From Sphingobium sp. TCM1 (GTDB lineage Bacteria; Pseudomonadota; Alphaproteobacteria; Sphingomonadales; Sphingomonadaceae), in the NCBI RefSeq assembly GCF_001650725.1, contig NZ_LXVX01000034.1:62001-126000 (forward strand): a stretch of 64,000 bases of DNA, given 5' to 3'. Numbering within the stretch: position 1 is the stretch's first letter; every line of letters begins with the position of its first letter. Both the position numbers and the translations under genes were made by a program. Positions 20,145 through 28,926 of this stretch are shown here, one piece after another. The notes below the pieces were generated by a model. The model did no database searches. It saw only the letters and a list, made by a program, of their open reading frames with translations, and was not told where the DNA came from.

Positions 20145-21587
20145 TCAGTCGCCCATGGCGCTGACATCGATGTCCTTCAGCCCCACGCCGATGGAAGCGC
20201 GCGGCGTCTCGATCTCGGCCGACACCACCGGATAGGCGCAATAATCGGCGGCATAATAGGCGCTTGGCCGGTGATTGCCCGACACGCCGACCCCGCCGAA
20301 CGGCGCGTTGGACGCAGCGCCGTTGGTCGGCCGGTTCCAGTTGACCACGCCCGCGCGGATGTTCGACCAGAACTGGCTATATTGTTCGGGCGACCCGCCG
20401 ATCAGCGACGCGGCCAGGCCATAGCGGCTGTTGTTCGCCTCCGCGATCGCATCGCCGAACTCGGCCACGCGGATCACCTGCAACAAGGGTCCGAACAGTT
20501 CGACGTCGGGCCGCTCCTTCATGCCGGTCACGTCGATGATCGCCGGCGTCAGGAAGGGCAGGCCCTTTTGCGGCCGGACCATATGCTTGATCGGGCGGCC
20601 GCCGTTGCTCATCAGCCAGAGGAAGCTTTCGGTCAGCCCGTCGGCGGCCTGATTGTCGATCACCGGACCCATATAGGGCGTGGGGTCGGCATGGGGATGG
20701 TCGACGATCAGCCGGTCCGCCAGCTTCTTGACCTCCGCGATCAGCGCGTCGGCCAGGCTGTCCCGGACGATCAGCCGGCTGGCGGCGGTGCAGCGCTGGC
20801 CGCTGCTCAGGAAGGCGGACTGGATGACGATGGTCGCGGCGGCATGGATTTCCGGCGTGTCCCACACGACAATCGGATTGTTGCCGCCCATCTCCAGCGC
20901 CAGGATCTTGGACGGTTGCGCCGCGAACTGCCGGTTGATCGCGATGCCCGTCTGGGCCGATCCGGTGAACAATATCCCGCCGACATCGGCATGGGCGGCC
21001 AACGCCTTGCCCGCGTCCGACCCGCCGACCAGCAGCCGCACCGCATCGATCGGCACCCCCGCCTCATGATAGAGCTTCACCAGCATCTCGCCCACGGCCG
21101 GCGTCTTTTCCGACGGCTTGAAAACCACCGCATTGCCCGCCAGCAGCGCTGGGATGATATGGCCGTTGGGCAGGTGCGCCGGGAAATTATAGGGGCCAAG
21201 CACCGCCATCACGCCATGGGGCTTGTGCCGCACGGACTGGCGCGCGCCCAGCGCCGCCTCCAGCCGCCTTTGCCCGGTGCGTTCCGAATAGGCGGCGACG
21301 CTGATGTCCACCTTGCCCATGACGGCGGCGACCTCGGAGCGCGCGTCCCACAGCGGCTTGCCCGTCTCGCGCGCGATCAGGTCGGCCAGCGCCTCCTCGT
21401 TGCGGCGAACGACATTGACGAAGCGTCGCAGCGTCTCGATCCGATAGGCGATGGGCTGCGCCGCCCAGCGCGGCCAGGCGGCGCGGGCGCGCGCCACCTC
21501 GGCATCGACATCGCCTGGCTCGCCCTGCCACAGCAGGGCGCCGGTTGCGGGTTCATGGGATGTAAGCGACGCGGACATTTGCGCCAT
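20145..21587 (-). CDS. astD: Succinylglutamate-semialdehyde dehydrogenase-like aldehyde dehydrogenase
   Basis: A 480-residue NAD(P)-dependent aldehyde dehydrogenase. Catalytic Asn134 (GPYNFP), Glu232 (LEMGGNN) and Cys266 (SGQRC) are all present. The C-terminal 'GVSGNHRPSAYYAADYCAYP' is characteristic of AstD, the fourth enzyme of the arginine succinyltransferase route. No other ast genes are adjacent, so an in vivo role in arginine breakdown is likely but not proven by context. A second AstD-like paralogue is at 28927-30345. Confidence 0.85.
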   Translation of the reverse strand: MAQMSASLTSHEPATGALLWQGEPGDVDAEVARARAAWPRWAAQPIAYRIETLRRFVNVVRRNEEALADLIARETGKPLWDARSEVAAVMGKVDISVAAYSERTGQRRLEAALGARQSVRHKPHGVMAVLGPYNFPAHLPNGHIIPALLAGNAVVFKPSEKTPAVGEMLVKLYHEAGVPIDAVRLLVGGSDAGKALAAHADVGGILFTGSAQTGIAINRQFAAQPSKILALEMGGNNPIVVWDTPEIHAAATIVIQSAFLSSGQRCTAASRLIVRDSLADALIAEVKKLADRLIVDHPHADPTPYMGPVIDNQAADGLTESFLWLMSNGGRPIKHMVRPQKGLPFLTPAIIDVTGMKERPDVELFGPLLQVIRVAEFGDAIAEANNSRYGLAASLIGGSPEQYSQFWSNIRAGVVNWNRPTNGAASNAPFGGVGVSGNHRPSAYYAADYCAYPVVSAEIETPRASIGVGLKDIDVSAMGD

Positions 21588-21720
21588 GATATGCCGGAAA
21601 TTGGTTAACGAAAGAAGAGGGGGATGATGGGCGCGTCCTGGAGGCCGATGGCTCTATCCTGATACGCCGCTGCGCTGGCTATGACGGACTATCTTCAACG
21701 GGGTGAAGCCTGCGCCCGCG

Positions 21721-23118
21721 TCACACCACCGCCGGCGCATCCCCATGCGCTTCGCCCATGCGCCGGATCGCGGCGACCTTGGCGTGCAGCGGACCCCAGT
21801 CGTCCTCCTTGTCGATCGCGCTCCAGATCGCCTCGACCTCGTCGATATGCATGGAGCAGGGAACCTCGTCGGCCCAATAGTCATGGTCCTTCGCTCCGGG
21901 CAACGCGCTGAAATCCGCGATCGCCACGCGGAAGGGTGCCCATGCCGCGTCGCCATAGGACGCGCCGTCGCGCGCCGTGCCGCCGCGCCAGTCATGGAAG
22001 AAAACGTCGATCCCGGTGCCGGTCGTCACCATGCCGCGCACCGCCGCCTCGATCATCGGACCCGGCTCGGCCCCCGGCTCGACGCCCAGCCGCCAGCAGA
22101 AACGGCGTTGCATCGCCTCCCCATAGAGCGTCGGGAAACGCTCCAGTTGCGCGATCAGCGGCTCCGCGTCCACCAGCGGGCGCAGCGACACCGCCAGTTG
22201 CGCGACGTCCCAATGGATCGCCTCGGCCTGCCGCCCGAAGGCATAAAGCCCTTGATGGTCGAAATAGGCGGCGGTGAAGCCAGCGTCCCACAGCGGCGTG
22301 AAGCGCCAAGGCCCATAGTCGAAACTCTCGCCCGTCACATTGATATTGTCGCTGTTCAGCACGCCATGCACGAAGCCCGCGATCATGTAGCTCGCCGCCA
22401 GGTCGGCGGTCCGCTCGACCACCCGGCCCAGCAGTTGCGCGGCCGGATTGTTCCCCGGCGTCTCGCCATAGAGCCGCGTCAGCGCATAGTCGGTCAGCTT
22501 CTCCAACAGCGCCTTGTCTTCGTGGAAAGCTGCCCGCTGGAAGCTGCCGATGCGGATATGCGAATGGGACAGGCGCACCATCGCGGCGCCGCGCGTCGGC
22601 GAAGGCTCGTCATTGCGCTCCAGCGCCTCGCCCGTCTCGATGATCGAAAAGGTCTTGGACGTGTGGACGCCCAGCGCCTCCAGCATTTCTGTCGCCAATA
22701 TCTCGCGCACGCCGCCTTTCAGCGTCAGCCGTCCGTCGCCGAAGCGGCTATAGGGCGTCTGGCCCGATCCCTTGGTGCCCAGGTCCAGCAGCCGGTCCCT
22801 GTCGTCCCGCACTTGCGCGAACAGAAATCCGCGCCCGTCGCCGATGTCGGGATTATAATGGCGGAACTGGTGGCCATGGTATCGCAACGCCAGCGGCCGG
22901 GGCAGGCTGCCCTCCAGCGGCGCGAAGCGCCCGAAATGCGAGATCCATTGCGCGTCGCTCAGCCCGTCCAGCCCCACCGCCGCCGCCGCCCGGTCGTTGC
23001 GGTAGCGCAGGATCGTCTGCGGGAAGTCCGCCGCGGCGACCGGATCGGCAATGTCCGGCATCAGCGCGTCGATTTCGGTGGCGGGACGATATTTGGCGGC
23101 TTGCGGCGTCTGGTTCAT
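21721..23118 (-). CDS. selO: Protein adenylyltransferase SelO (YdiU/UPF0061)
   Basis: This 465-residue pseudokinase-fold enzyme transfers AMP from ATP to proteins (AMPylation) in redox stress. The nucleotide-binding 'LGTKGSGQTPYSRFGDGR' lies near 111-128, followed by 'VREILATEMLEALGV'. The metal-binding region 'HGVLNSDNINVTGESFDYGP' is intact, so it should be active. Its ATG at 23118 is only about 37 bp from the start of the divergent hydrolase at 23156, so the two share a very short promoter region. The C-terminus ends without the selenocysteine of mammalian homologues. Confidence 0.92.
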   Translation of the reverse strand: MNQTPQAAKYRPATEIDALMPDIADPVAAADFPQTILRYRNDRAAAAVGLDGLSDAQWISHFGRFAPLEGSLPRPLALRYHGHQFRHYNPDIGDGRGFLFAQVRDDRDRLLDLGTKGSGQTPYSRFGDGRLTLKGGVREILATEMLEALGVHTSKTFSIIETGEALERNDEPSPTRGAAMVRLSHSHIRIGSFQRAAFHEDKALLEKLTDYALTRLYGETPGNNPAAQLLGRVVERTADLAASYMIAGFVHGVLNSDNINVTGESFDYGPWRFTPLWDAGFTAAYFDHQGLYAFGRQAEAIHWDVAQLAVSLRPLVDAEPLIAQLERFPTLYGEAMQRRFCWRLGVEPGAEPGPMIEAAVRGMVTTGTGIDVFFHDWRGGTARDGASYGDAAWAPFRVAIADFSALPGAKDHDYWADEVPCSMHIDEVEAIWSAIDKEDDWGPLHAKVAAIRRMGEAHGDAPAVV

Positions 23119-23155
23119 ATGGCGATATGGGGGAGTGAGGGCGGAAGGATCAAGC

Positions 23156-24034
23156 TTGACCGGCTACAAGGACGGATATTGGTGGTCACCCGACGGGCTG
23201 CGGCTTCATTATCGGGACTATCCAGCCGAGGGGGGCGGCGATGACGGGCGCCCGCCCTTGCTCTGCCTGCCCGGCCTGACCCGCAACGCCCGCGATTTCG
23301 AGCCGCTGGCCGGCCGGCTGGCGGGCGAATGGCGCCTGATCTGCCCGGACATGCGCGGTCGCGCCGAAAGCGCCTATGCCAAGGACGCGATGACCTATGT
23401 CCCGCTCACCTATTTGCAGGACATCAGCCGTCTGCTCGCCGACCTTGCCATCACCCGTTTCGTTGCGATCGGCACCTCGCTGGGCGGCATCATCACCATG
23501 CTGATCGCCGCTACCCAGCGCGAATGGCTGGCGGGCGCGCTGCTCAACGATGTCGGCCCGACGCTGGACGATGCGGGGCTGGCGCGCATCCGCTCCTATG
23601 TCGGCGTCGGCCAATCGCACCCGACCTGGGTCCATGCCGCCCGCGCGCTGGCGGAGGCCAATGCGGATGTCTATCCCGGCTATGATCTGGAACAATGGAT
23701 CGCCATGGCCAAGCGCCTCTATCGCCTCAACAGCGGCGGCCGCGTGGTGCTCGATTATGACATGAAGATCGCCGAACCCATCCGCGCCATGGGCAGCGAG
23801 GCGGGCGTCGACATGTGGCCGGTGATGCAGGCCTTCGCCGGCATCCCGACGCTGCTGCTGCGCGGCGAACGGTCCGACCTGCTCGGCGCCGCCACCGCGG
23901 AACGCATGGTGCGGGACATGGGCGACAGCGCCGAACTGGCGACCATCCCCCATGTCGGCCACGCCCCCGCGCTCGACGAGCCGGAAAGCGTCGCCGCCAT
24001 CGACCGGCTGCTGAGCCGCGTCCTCCATGGCTGA
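23156..24034 (+). CDS. Alpha/beta hydrolase
   Basis: This 292-residue hydrolase has a GTSLGG elbow (nucleophile Ser108), 'LLCLPGLTRNARDFEPLA' as oxyanion strand, and a C-terminal 'HVGHAPALDEPE' carrying the catalytic His. It resembles small lipolytic or meta-cleavage-type esterases. The start is TTG 23156 with GAAGGA 6 nt upstream; an in-frame GTG at 23135 is the alternative. Its stop overlaps the glycosyltransferase start by 8 nt, so the two are coupled. Confidence 0.82.
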   Translation: MTGYKDGYWWSPDGLRLHYRDYPAEGGGDDGRPPLLCLPGLTRNARDFEPLAGRLAGEWRLICPDMRGRAESAYAKDAMTYVPLTYLQDISRLLADLAITRFVAIGTSLGGIITMLIAATQREWLAGALLNDVGPTLDDAGLARIRSYVGVGQSHPTWVHAARALAEANADVYPGYDLEQWIAMAKRLYRLNSGGRVVLDYDMKIAEPIRAMGSEAGVDMWPVMQAFAGIPTLLLRGERSDLLGAATAERMVRDMGDSAELATIPHVGHAPALDEPESVAAIDRLLSRVLHG

Positions 24035-25172
24035 TGGTTCCGGCCAGCCCCGGCCCCATATCCTCCACGTCCATGGCAGCTTCACCCTGGGGGGGAAGGA
24101 AGCCCGCGCCATCCGGCTGATGAACATCTGGGGCGATCGGGCGCGGCACAGCATCGTCAGCGCCGCGCCGGATGCGATGGGCGCGCGCGCGGCGATCGGC
24201 GCGCATGTTCCGGTCGACTTTCCCGATGCGCCGGCCATGGCCGGCCGTCCCGGCTATGTGCGCTTCCGGAATATAGCTAAATATCTGAAAAGATTTGATT
24301 TAATACTGACTTACAATTGGGGTGCGATGGATGCGGTCATGGCCCATCAATTGTCCAGTTCGCTGTCCATGATGCCGCCGCTGGTCCATCATGAAGATGG
24401 CTTCAACGCCGACGAGGCGGCGGGCCTCAACCCCCGGCGCAATCTCTATCGCCGTCTGGCGCTGCGCCACGCCCATGCGCTGGTCGTGCCCTCGGCCCGG
24501 CTGGAGGGGATCGCCCGGCAGGTGTGGAAGCAACCGGAGGGCAGGGTCCATCTGATCCGCAACGGCATCGACGTCGCCCGCTACGCCGCGCCGCCCGCGC
24601 CGGACGCCATTCCCGGCCTTGTCCGCTCCCCCGGCAAGCTGCTGGTCGGGACGCTTGCCGGACTGCGCCCGGTCAAGAATATCCCGCGCCTCGTCCGCGC
24701 GGTCGCCGCGCATCGGGACCGGCTGCAACTTGTGGTGGTGGGCGAGGGGCCGGAGCGCGACGCCATCCTGGCCGAAGCCGCCGCCCATGGTCTGGACGAC
24801 CTCCACCTCGCCGGCTTCATGGACCGCCCCTGGCGCTTCGTCGGCCTGTTCGACATCTTCGCCCTGTCCTCCGACAGCGAGCAGTTTCCGATCTCTCTGG
24901 TGGAAGCGATGGCGGCCGGCGTGCCGGTCGCGTCCATGGATGTGGGCGACGTCGCCAATATGGTCGCGCCCGAAAACCGCCCCCTGGTCGTGCCGGACGA
25001 GGCGGGGCTGGCCGATGCGCTGGGCGCGCTGGCGGCCGACCCGGACCTGCGCGCGCGCCTGGGCGCCGCCAACCGGCAGCGCGCGGAGCGCGACTATGTC
25101 GAGGAGCAGATGGTAAACGCCTATGCACGCCTGTACGGGGAGGCACTGGCCAGCCCCATGATTTTGCGCTAG
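24027..25172 (+). CDS. Glycosyltransferase family 4
   Basis: A 381-residue GT-B fold enzyme. The N-terminal half starts 'HILHVHGSFTLGGKEARAI' (acceptor side). The C-terminal half has 'LLVGTLAGLRPVKNIPRLV' and the nucleotide-sugar motif E-x7-E within 'SEQFPISLVEAMAAG'. It is a likely retaining transferase for a surface glycan; donor and acceptor cannot be told. A short AT-richer patch near 24268-24310 stands out inside the GC-rich gene. No other glycan genes are nearby. Confidence 0.85.
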   Translation: MADGSGQPRPHILHVHGSFTLGGKEARAIRLMNIWGDRARHSIVSAAPDAMGARAAIGAHVPVDFPDAPAMAGRPGYVRFRNIAKYLKRFDLILTYNWGAMDAVMAHQLSSSLSMMPPLVHHEDGFNADEAAGLNPRRNLYRRLALRHAHALVVPSARLEGIARQVWKQPEGRVHLIRNGIDVARYAAPPAPDAIPGLVRSPGKLLVGTLAGLRPVKNIPRLVRAVAAHRDRLQLVVVGEGPERDAILAEAAAHGLDDLHLAGFMDRPWRFVGLFDIFALSSDSEQFPISLVEAMAAGVPVASMDVGDVANMVAPENRPLVVPDEAGLADALGALAADPDLRARLGAANRQRAERDYVEEQMVNAYARLYGEALASPMILR

Positions 25173-25257
25173 GGCGCGCGAAATTCGTCATAGACAGCCA
25201 AAGCTGCTATAGGGTCGCTTTTTACCCGGTCGAGGGGGCCGGGCCGTTGCGCAGGAG

Positions 25258-26667
25258 ATGTCGTTGTTCAAGGGGTTGAAGCCCATCGTCTATGGTGGCC
25301 GCGAAGTCTGGCCGCTGGTCGAAGGCGGCAAGGGCGTTGCCGTGTCCAACCATGCCAGTTCGGGCGCCTGGGCGGCTGCCGGCGGCATCGGCACGGTGTC
25401 TGCGGTCAACGCCGACAGCTATGACAGCTTCGGCAACGTCATCCCCCAGATCTATCATGGTCGCACCCGTCGTGACCGGCATGAGGAACTGATCGCCTAT
25501 GCCATCGACGGTGCCGTCGAGCAGGTGAAGCGCGCCTTCGAGATCGCCGGCGGCAAGGGCGCGATCAACATCAACGTGCTGTGGGAAATGGGCGGCGCCC
25601 AGCGCGTGCTGCACGGCGTGCTCGAAAAGACGAAGGGCATGGTCGCGGGCGTCACCTGCGGCGCGGGTATGCCCTACAAGCTCAGCGAGATCGCCGCCTC
25701 CTACAATGTCAGCTATCTCCCCATCGTCTCCTCCGGCCGCGCCTTCCGCGCGCTGTGGAAACGCGCCTATTCCAAGGCATCGGAATGGCTGGCGGCGGTC
25801 GTCTATGAAGACCCCTGGCTCGCGGGCGGCCATAACGGCCTCTCCAACGCGGAAGACCCGCGCGCGCCGCAGGACCCCTATCCCCGCGTCCGTGACCTGC
25901 GCGCAACCATGCGCGAAGGCGGCATTTCGGACGATGTGCCGATCGTGATGGCCGGTGGCGTCTGGGCGCTCAAGGACTGGAACGACTGGATCGACAATCC
26001 CGAACTGGGCGCGATCATGTTCCAGTTCGGTACCCGCCCGCTGCTGACGCAGGAAAGCCCGATCCCGCAGCTCTGGAAAGACCGGCTGATGCAGCTGGAA
26101 CCGGGCGACGTGCTGCTGCACCGTTTCTCGCCGACCGGCTTCTACAGCTCGGCGATCCGCAATCCTTTCCTGCGCTCGCTCGAAGCGCGTTCGGACCGGC
26201 AGATTCCCTTCAGCACCGAACAGGCGGGCGATCATACCCACCAGCTCGACGTCGGCGTGAAGGGCAAGAATTTCTGGGTGACGCTCGGTGACCTTCAGCG
26301 TGCCCGCGAATGGTTCGGCGCGGGCTTCACCTCCGCGCTCAAGACGCCGGACAATACGCTCGTCTTCGTCACAGAGGAAGAGAAGGCGGAAATCCGCAAG
26401 GACCAGACCGACTGCATGGGCTGCCTCAGCCAATGCGCCTTCTCCAGCTGGATGGACAGTGAGACCAACTCGACCGGCCGCCTCGCCGATCCGCGCAGCT
26501 TCTGCATCCAGAAGTCGCTCCAGGAATCGGTCCATGGCGGCGACCTCGACAAGAATCTGTTGTTCGCCGGCCATGCCGCCTATCGCTTCAAGCAGGACCC
26601 CTTCTACTCGAACGGGTTTGTGCCGACCGTGAAGCAGCTGGTCGACCGCATCCTGACCGGCGACTGA
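25258..26667 (+). CDS. Nitronate-monooxygenase-family flavin oxidoreductase with C-terminal four-Cys motif
   Basis: A 469-residue protein. The first about 340 residues look like an FMN-binding TIM barrel of the NMO/FabK group ('ASSGAWAAAGGIGTVSAVN', 'CGAGMP', 'VMAGGVWALKDW', 'FGTRPLLTQE'). Beyond this is a tail with C386-x2-C389-x3-C393-x22-C416, a spacing suited to a [4Fe-4S] cluster or zinc. Classical NMO (about 320-380 residues) lacks it. An AGGAG box precedes ATG 25258. The stop overlaps the DUF2093 start by 1 nt. Confidence 0.8.
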   Translation: MSLFKGLKPIVYGGREVWPLVEGGKGVAVSNHASSGAWAAAGGIGTVSAVNADSYDSFGNVIPQIYHGRTRRDRHEELIAYAIDGAVEQVKRAFEIAGGKGAININVLWEMGGAQRVLHGVLEKTKGMVAGVTCGAGMPYKLSEIAASYNVSYLPIVSSGRAFRALWKRAYSKASEWLAAVVYEDPWLAGGHNGLSNAEDPRAPQDPYPRVRDLRATMREGGISDDVPIVMAGGVWALKDWNDWIDNPELGAIMFQFGTRPLLTQESPIPQLWKDRLMQLEPGDVLLHRFSPTGFYSSAIRNPFLRSLEARSDRQIPFSTEQAGDHTHQLDVGVKGKNFWVTLGDLQRAREWFGAGFTSALKTPDNTLVFVTEEEKAEIRKDQTDCMGCLSQCAFSSWMDSETNSTGRLADPRSFCIQKSLQESVHGGDLDKNLLFAGHAAYRFKQDPFYSNGFVPTVKQLVDRILTGD

Positions 26668-26894
26668 TGGCGTCCGGGATGAATGCGGATATTCAGGGGC
26701 TGGCGGTGCTTCATTATGAGACACCGCATTTCGATATCGTGCGGCCGGGGCAGTTCGTGGTCTGCGCCGTCTCGGGCGCGCGAATCGACCTCGACGACCT
26801 CAAATATTGGAGCGCCGAGTTCCAGGAAGCCTATGTCGGCGCGCAGGAGGCGACTCGCGCCTTTCTGCGCCATCGCGGGGCGGCCTGGGGCTGA
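26667..26894 (+). CDS. DUF2093 family small protein
   Basis: This 75-residue protein matches DUF2093 in its core 'VLHYETPHFDIVRPGQFVVC' and 'SGARIDLDDLKYWSAEFQEAY', a family of short alphaproteobacterial proteins of unknown function. Start ATG overlaps the TGA of the flavin oxidoreductase (TGATG), indicating coupling. An alternative in-frame ATG is at 26679. The conserved partnership suggests it may assist that oxidoreductase, which is inference. Confidence 0.8.
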   Translation: MASGMNADIQGLAVLHYETPHFDIVRPGQFVVCAVSGARIDLDDLKYWSAEFQEAYVGAQEATRAFLRHRGAAWG

Positions 26895-27072
26895 AAGGGC
26901 GAGCGTTGGGGCGGTGCGTTAGGCCCTGACCATTTCAAGAGGCACGGATGAGCGGTTCGCCGTCCCAACGGGGCGATCCGCCGCAATTTTGCTGTTCCGC
27001 TTGCCGTAAAACTGATGTAGTCTTTCCACAGAGGCGACGAAAGATCGCCCAAGGGTGGAAGGATGTTTACTA

Positions 27073-27162
27073 ATGTCTCGTATCGACATTTTTGGTGATC
27101 GTATCTGCATCGTGTCGAGCCTGCTGATCGTCGGCTGGTTCCTCTATAGCGTCATATCCTGA
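27073..27162 (+). CDS. 29-residue single-span membrane protein
   Basis: An ATG at 27073, preceded by GAAGGATG about 9 nt upstream, opens a 29-codon frame. It encodes a short charged N-terminus (MSRIDIFGDR) followed by one hydrophobic helix (ICIVSSLLIVGWFLYSVIS) and TGA 27160-27162. The composition and ribosome-binding site suggest a real small membrane protein. It stands alone between the DUF2093 and VOC genes. Confidence 0.5.
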   Translation: MSRIDIFGDRICIVSSLLIVGWFLYSVIS

Positions 27163-27276
27163 TCCTTCTCCTGACGGTTCATGATGAACCGTCGATCGTC
27201 TCCTGCCTTCAGCGTCGCGCCTCGCTGCCGCCTGTCCTGCGGCCGCGCTTACTTTGAGAAACTTGGGGAGAGAGGC

Positions 27277-27657
27277 ATGTTCAGCCATGTCATGGTCGGG
27301 ACCGATGACATCGACGCGTCGCGGGCCTTCTACGATTCGCTGTTTGCGACGCTGGGCGGCAAAGCCGCTATGGTCGATGACAAGGGGCGCCTGATCTACT
27401 TGCACAAGGGCGCGCTGTTCATGGTCAGCAGGCCGATCGACGGCCAGCCGGCCTGCCATGCCAATGGCGGGACGATCGGCTTTGCCATGGACTCGCCCGC
27501 ACAGGCCGATGCCTGGCACGCCGCGGGCCTTGCCGCCGGTGGAACCGCCTGCGAAGATCCGCCCGGCGTGCGGGAAGGCGGCTTCGGCAAGCTCTACCTT
27601 GCCTATCTGCGCGATCCGGCAGGCAACAAGCTGTGCGCGCTGCACCGGCTGTCCTGA
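27277..27657 (+). CDS. VOC (glyoxalase/bleomycin-resistance) superfamily protein
   Basis: This 126-residue protein has one complete pair of beta-alpha-beta-beta-beta units. 'FSHVMVGTDDIDASRAFYDSLF' opens it and 'LYLAYLRDPAGNKLCALHR' closes it with the usual metal/substrate strand. Dimeric VOC proteins include glyoxalases, dioxygenases and resistance proteins; the substrate is unknown. ATG 27277 follows GGGGAGAGAGG. A GCCAGG/CCTGGC hairpin (27663-27680) just after the stop may be a weak terminator. Confidence 0.85.
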   Translation: MFSHVMVGTDDIDASRAFYDSLFATLGGKAAMVDDKGRLIYLHKGALFMVSRPIDGQPACHANGGTIGFAMDSPAQADAWHAAGLAAGGTACEDPPGVREGGFGKLYLAYLRDPAGNKLCALHRLS

Positions 27658-27850
27658 CCCAAGCCAGGCTGGCACCTGGCCAAGCAAAGCTATTTGGACT
27701 TTCTCTACCGAACTACTAGATAGAGCGGTGAGCGCCCGGCGCTTCGCGGCTTTTGAAGGATGTCAGCTTGCTCCGCGTCACCAACGGCTAAAGCGCACGG
27801 TCCCCAGGCGACTTCGCCAGGTGTCGTGTTCCCTTGATCAGGAGAAGACG

Positions 27851-28015
27851 ATGACACGCAAGACCATAAGTTCGCGCCGGCAACAGCGCAGCCCCGCCCG
27901 CTCGGCGGCCGCCCATGTCTTTCTGCCCCATTCGTCCTGGGCGAGCGCCGAGCGCAAGCCGGTGCCCAGCGCTACGATCAAGGCGGACGATTTCTGGGAG
28001 CGGCTGGGGCTTTAA
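27851..28015 (+). CDS. Small basic protein, function unknown
   Basis: A 54-residue Arg/Ser-rich protein (N-terminal MTRKTISSRRQQRSPARSAA), with an aromatic/acidic C-terminus (KADDFWERLGL). ATG 27851 has AGGAGAAG 3-10 nt upstream, a strong ribosome-binding site. The sequence is not recognised. It is convergent with purU (11-bp gap). The 193-bp stretch before it holds short hairpins, for example AGGCGACTTCGCC near 27806, but no recognised RNA. Confidence 0.55.
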   Translation: MTRKTISSRRQQRSPARSAAAHVFLPHSSWASAERKPVPSATIKADDFWERLGL

Positions 28016-28026
28016 CGGACGGGAAC

Positions 28027-28893
28027 CTACCGGAACACCACCGTCTTGCCGCCGTTCAGCAGCACGCGCCGGTCGGCGATCCAGCCGACGGCGCGCGCCA
28101 GCACCTGCGCCTCGATGTCGCGGCCGATGCGGACCATGTCGTCGGCGGTGGCGCGATGGTCGATCCGCTCGACCGCCTGCTCGATGATCGGCCCCTCGTC
28201 CAGGTCGGCGGTGACGAAATGCGCGGTCGCGCCGATCAGCTTGACCCCGCGCTCATGCGCGCGGTGATAGGGACGGGCGCCCTTGAAGCCGGGCAGGAAG
28301 CTGTGGTGGATATTGACGCAGCGTCCCGCCAGTCGCTCGACCAGTTCCTCCGACAGCACTTGCATGTAGCGCGCGAGGATCAGATAGTCGGACCGGCTGC
28401 GGTCGAAAATGTCGAGCAGCGCGGCCTCCTGTGCCGCCTTGTCGCCATTGGCGGGCAGCTCATGATAGGGGATGCCATGCCATTCGGTGATGCGGCGCAT
28501 GTCGGCATGGTTCGACACCACCCCCATGATGTCGACCGCCAGCATTCCCGTCTGCCAGCGATGCAGCAGGTCGGCCAGGCAATGCGATCCCTTCGATACG
28601 GCGATCAGCATCCGGGGCCGGTGGCTGGCGGCGGTCAGCACCCAGTCCATCGCGAATTGTTCGCCGATCCCGGCAAAGTCCGCGCGCAGCCCGTCGGTAT
28701 CGCGCATCCGCTCGTCGGTCGCCTCGAACGCGACGCGCATGAAGAAGAGGTCGGCCTCCCGGTCGGCATATTGCTGGCTGTCGGTGATGAACCCGCCGCT
28801 CTCCGCCAGGAAGCGGCTGACGGCGGCGACGATGCCGACGCGATCGGCGCAGACCAGGGTCAGAACCCAGGATGGAACGACAGGATTTGGCAA
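28027..28893 (-). CDS. purU: Formyltetrahydrofolate deformylase
   Basis: This 288-residue hydrolase converts 10-formyl-THF to formate and THF, balancing one-carbon units. An N-terminal ACT domain (about 8-88, beginning 'WVLTLVCADRVGIVAAVSRF') precedes the formyltransferase-fold domain. The motif 'VNIHHSFLPGFKGA' and the late 'HFVTADLDEGPII' carry the active-site His and Asp. The start is TTG 28893, supported by GGAGGGG about 6 nt upstream; no ATG lies near in frame. Confidence 0.94.
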   Translation of the reverse strand: MPNPVVPSWVLTLVCADRVGIVAAVSRFLAESGGFITDSQQYADREADLFFMRVAFEATDERMRDTDGLRADFAGIGEQFAMDWVLTAASHRPRMLIAVSKGSHCLADLLHRWQTGMLAVDIMGVVSNHADMRRITEWHGIPYHELPANGDKAAQEAALLDIFDRSRSDYLILARYMQVLSEELVERLAGRCVNIHHSFLPGFKGARPYHRAHERGVKLIGATAHFVTADLDEGPIIEQAVERIDHRATADDMVRIGRDIEAQVLARAVGWIADRRVLLNGGKTVVFR

Positions 28894-28926
28894 CGGCCCC
28901 TCCGCGGATGATGCGCTGCCGTTGCC

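Noticed and set aside
27658-27850. Possible riboswitch or small RNA upstream of the 54-residue protein
   Set aside because: Only short unrelated hairpins are visible; no known riboswitch core was recognised.
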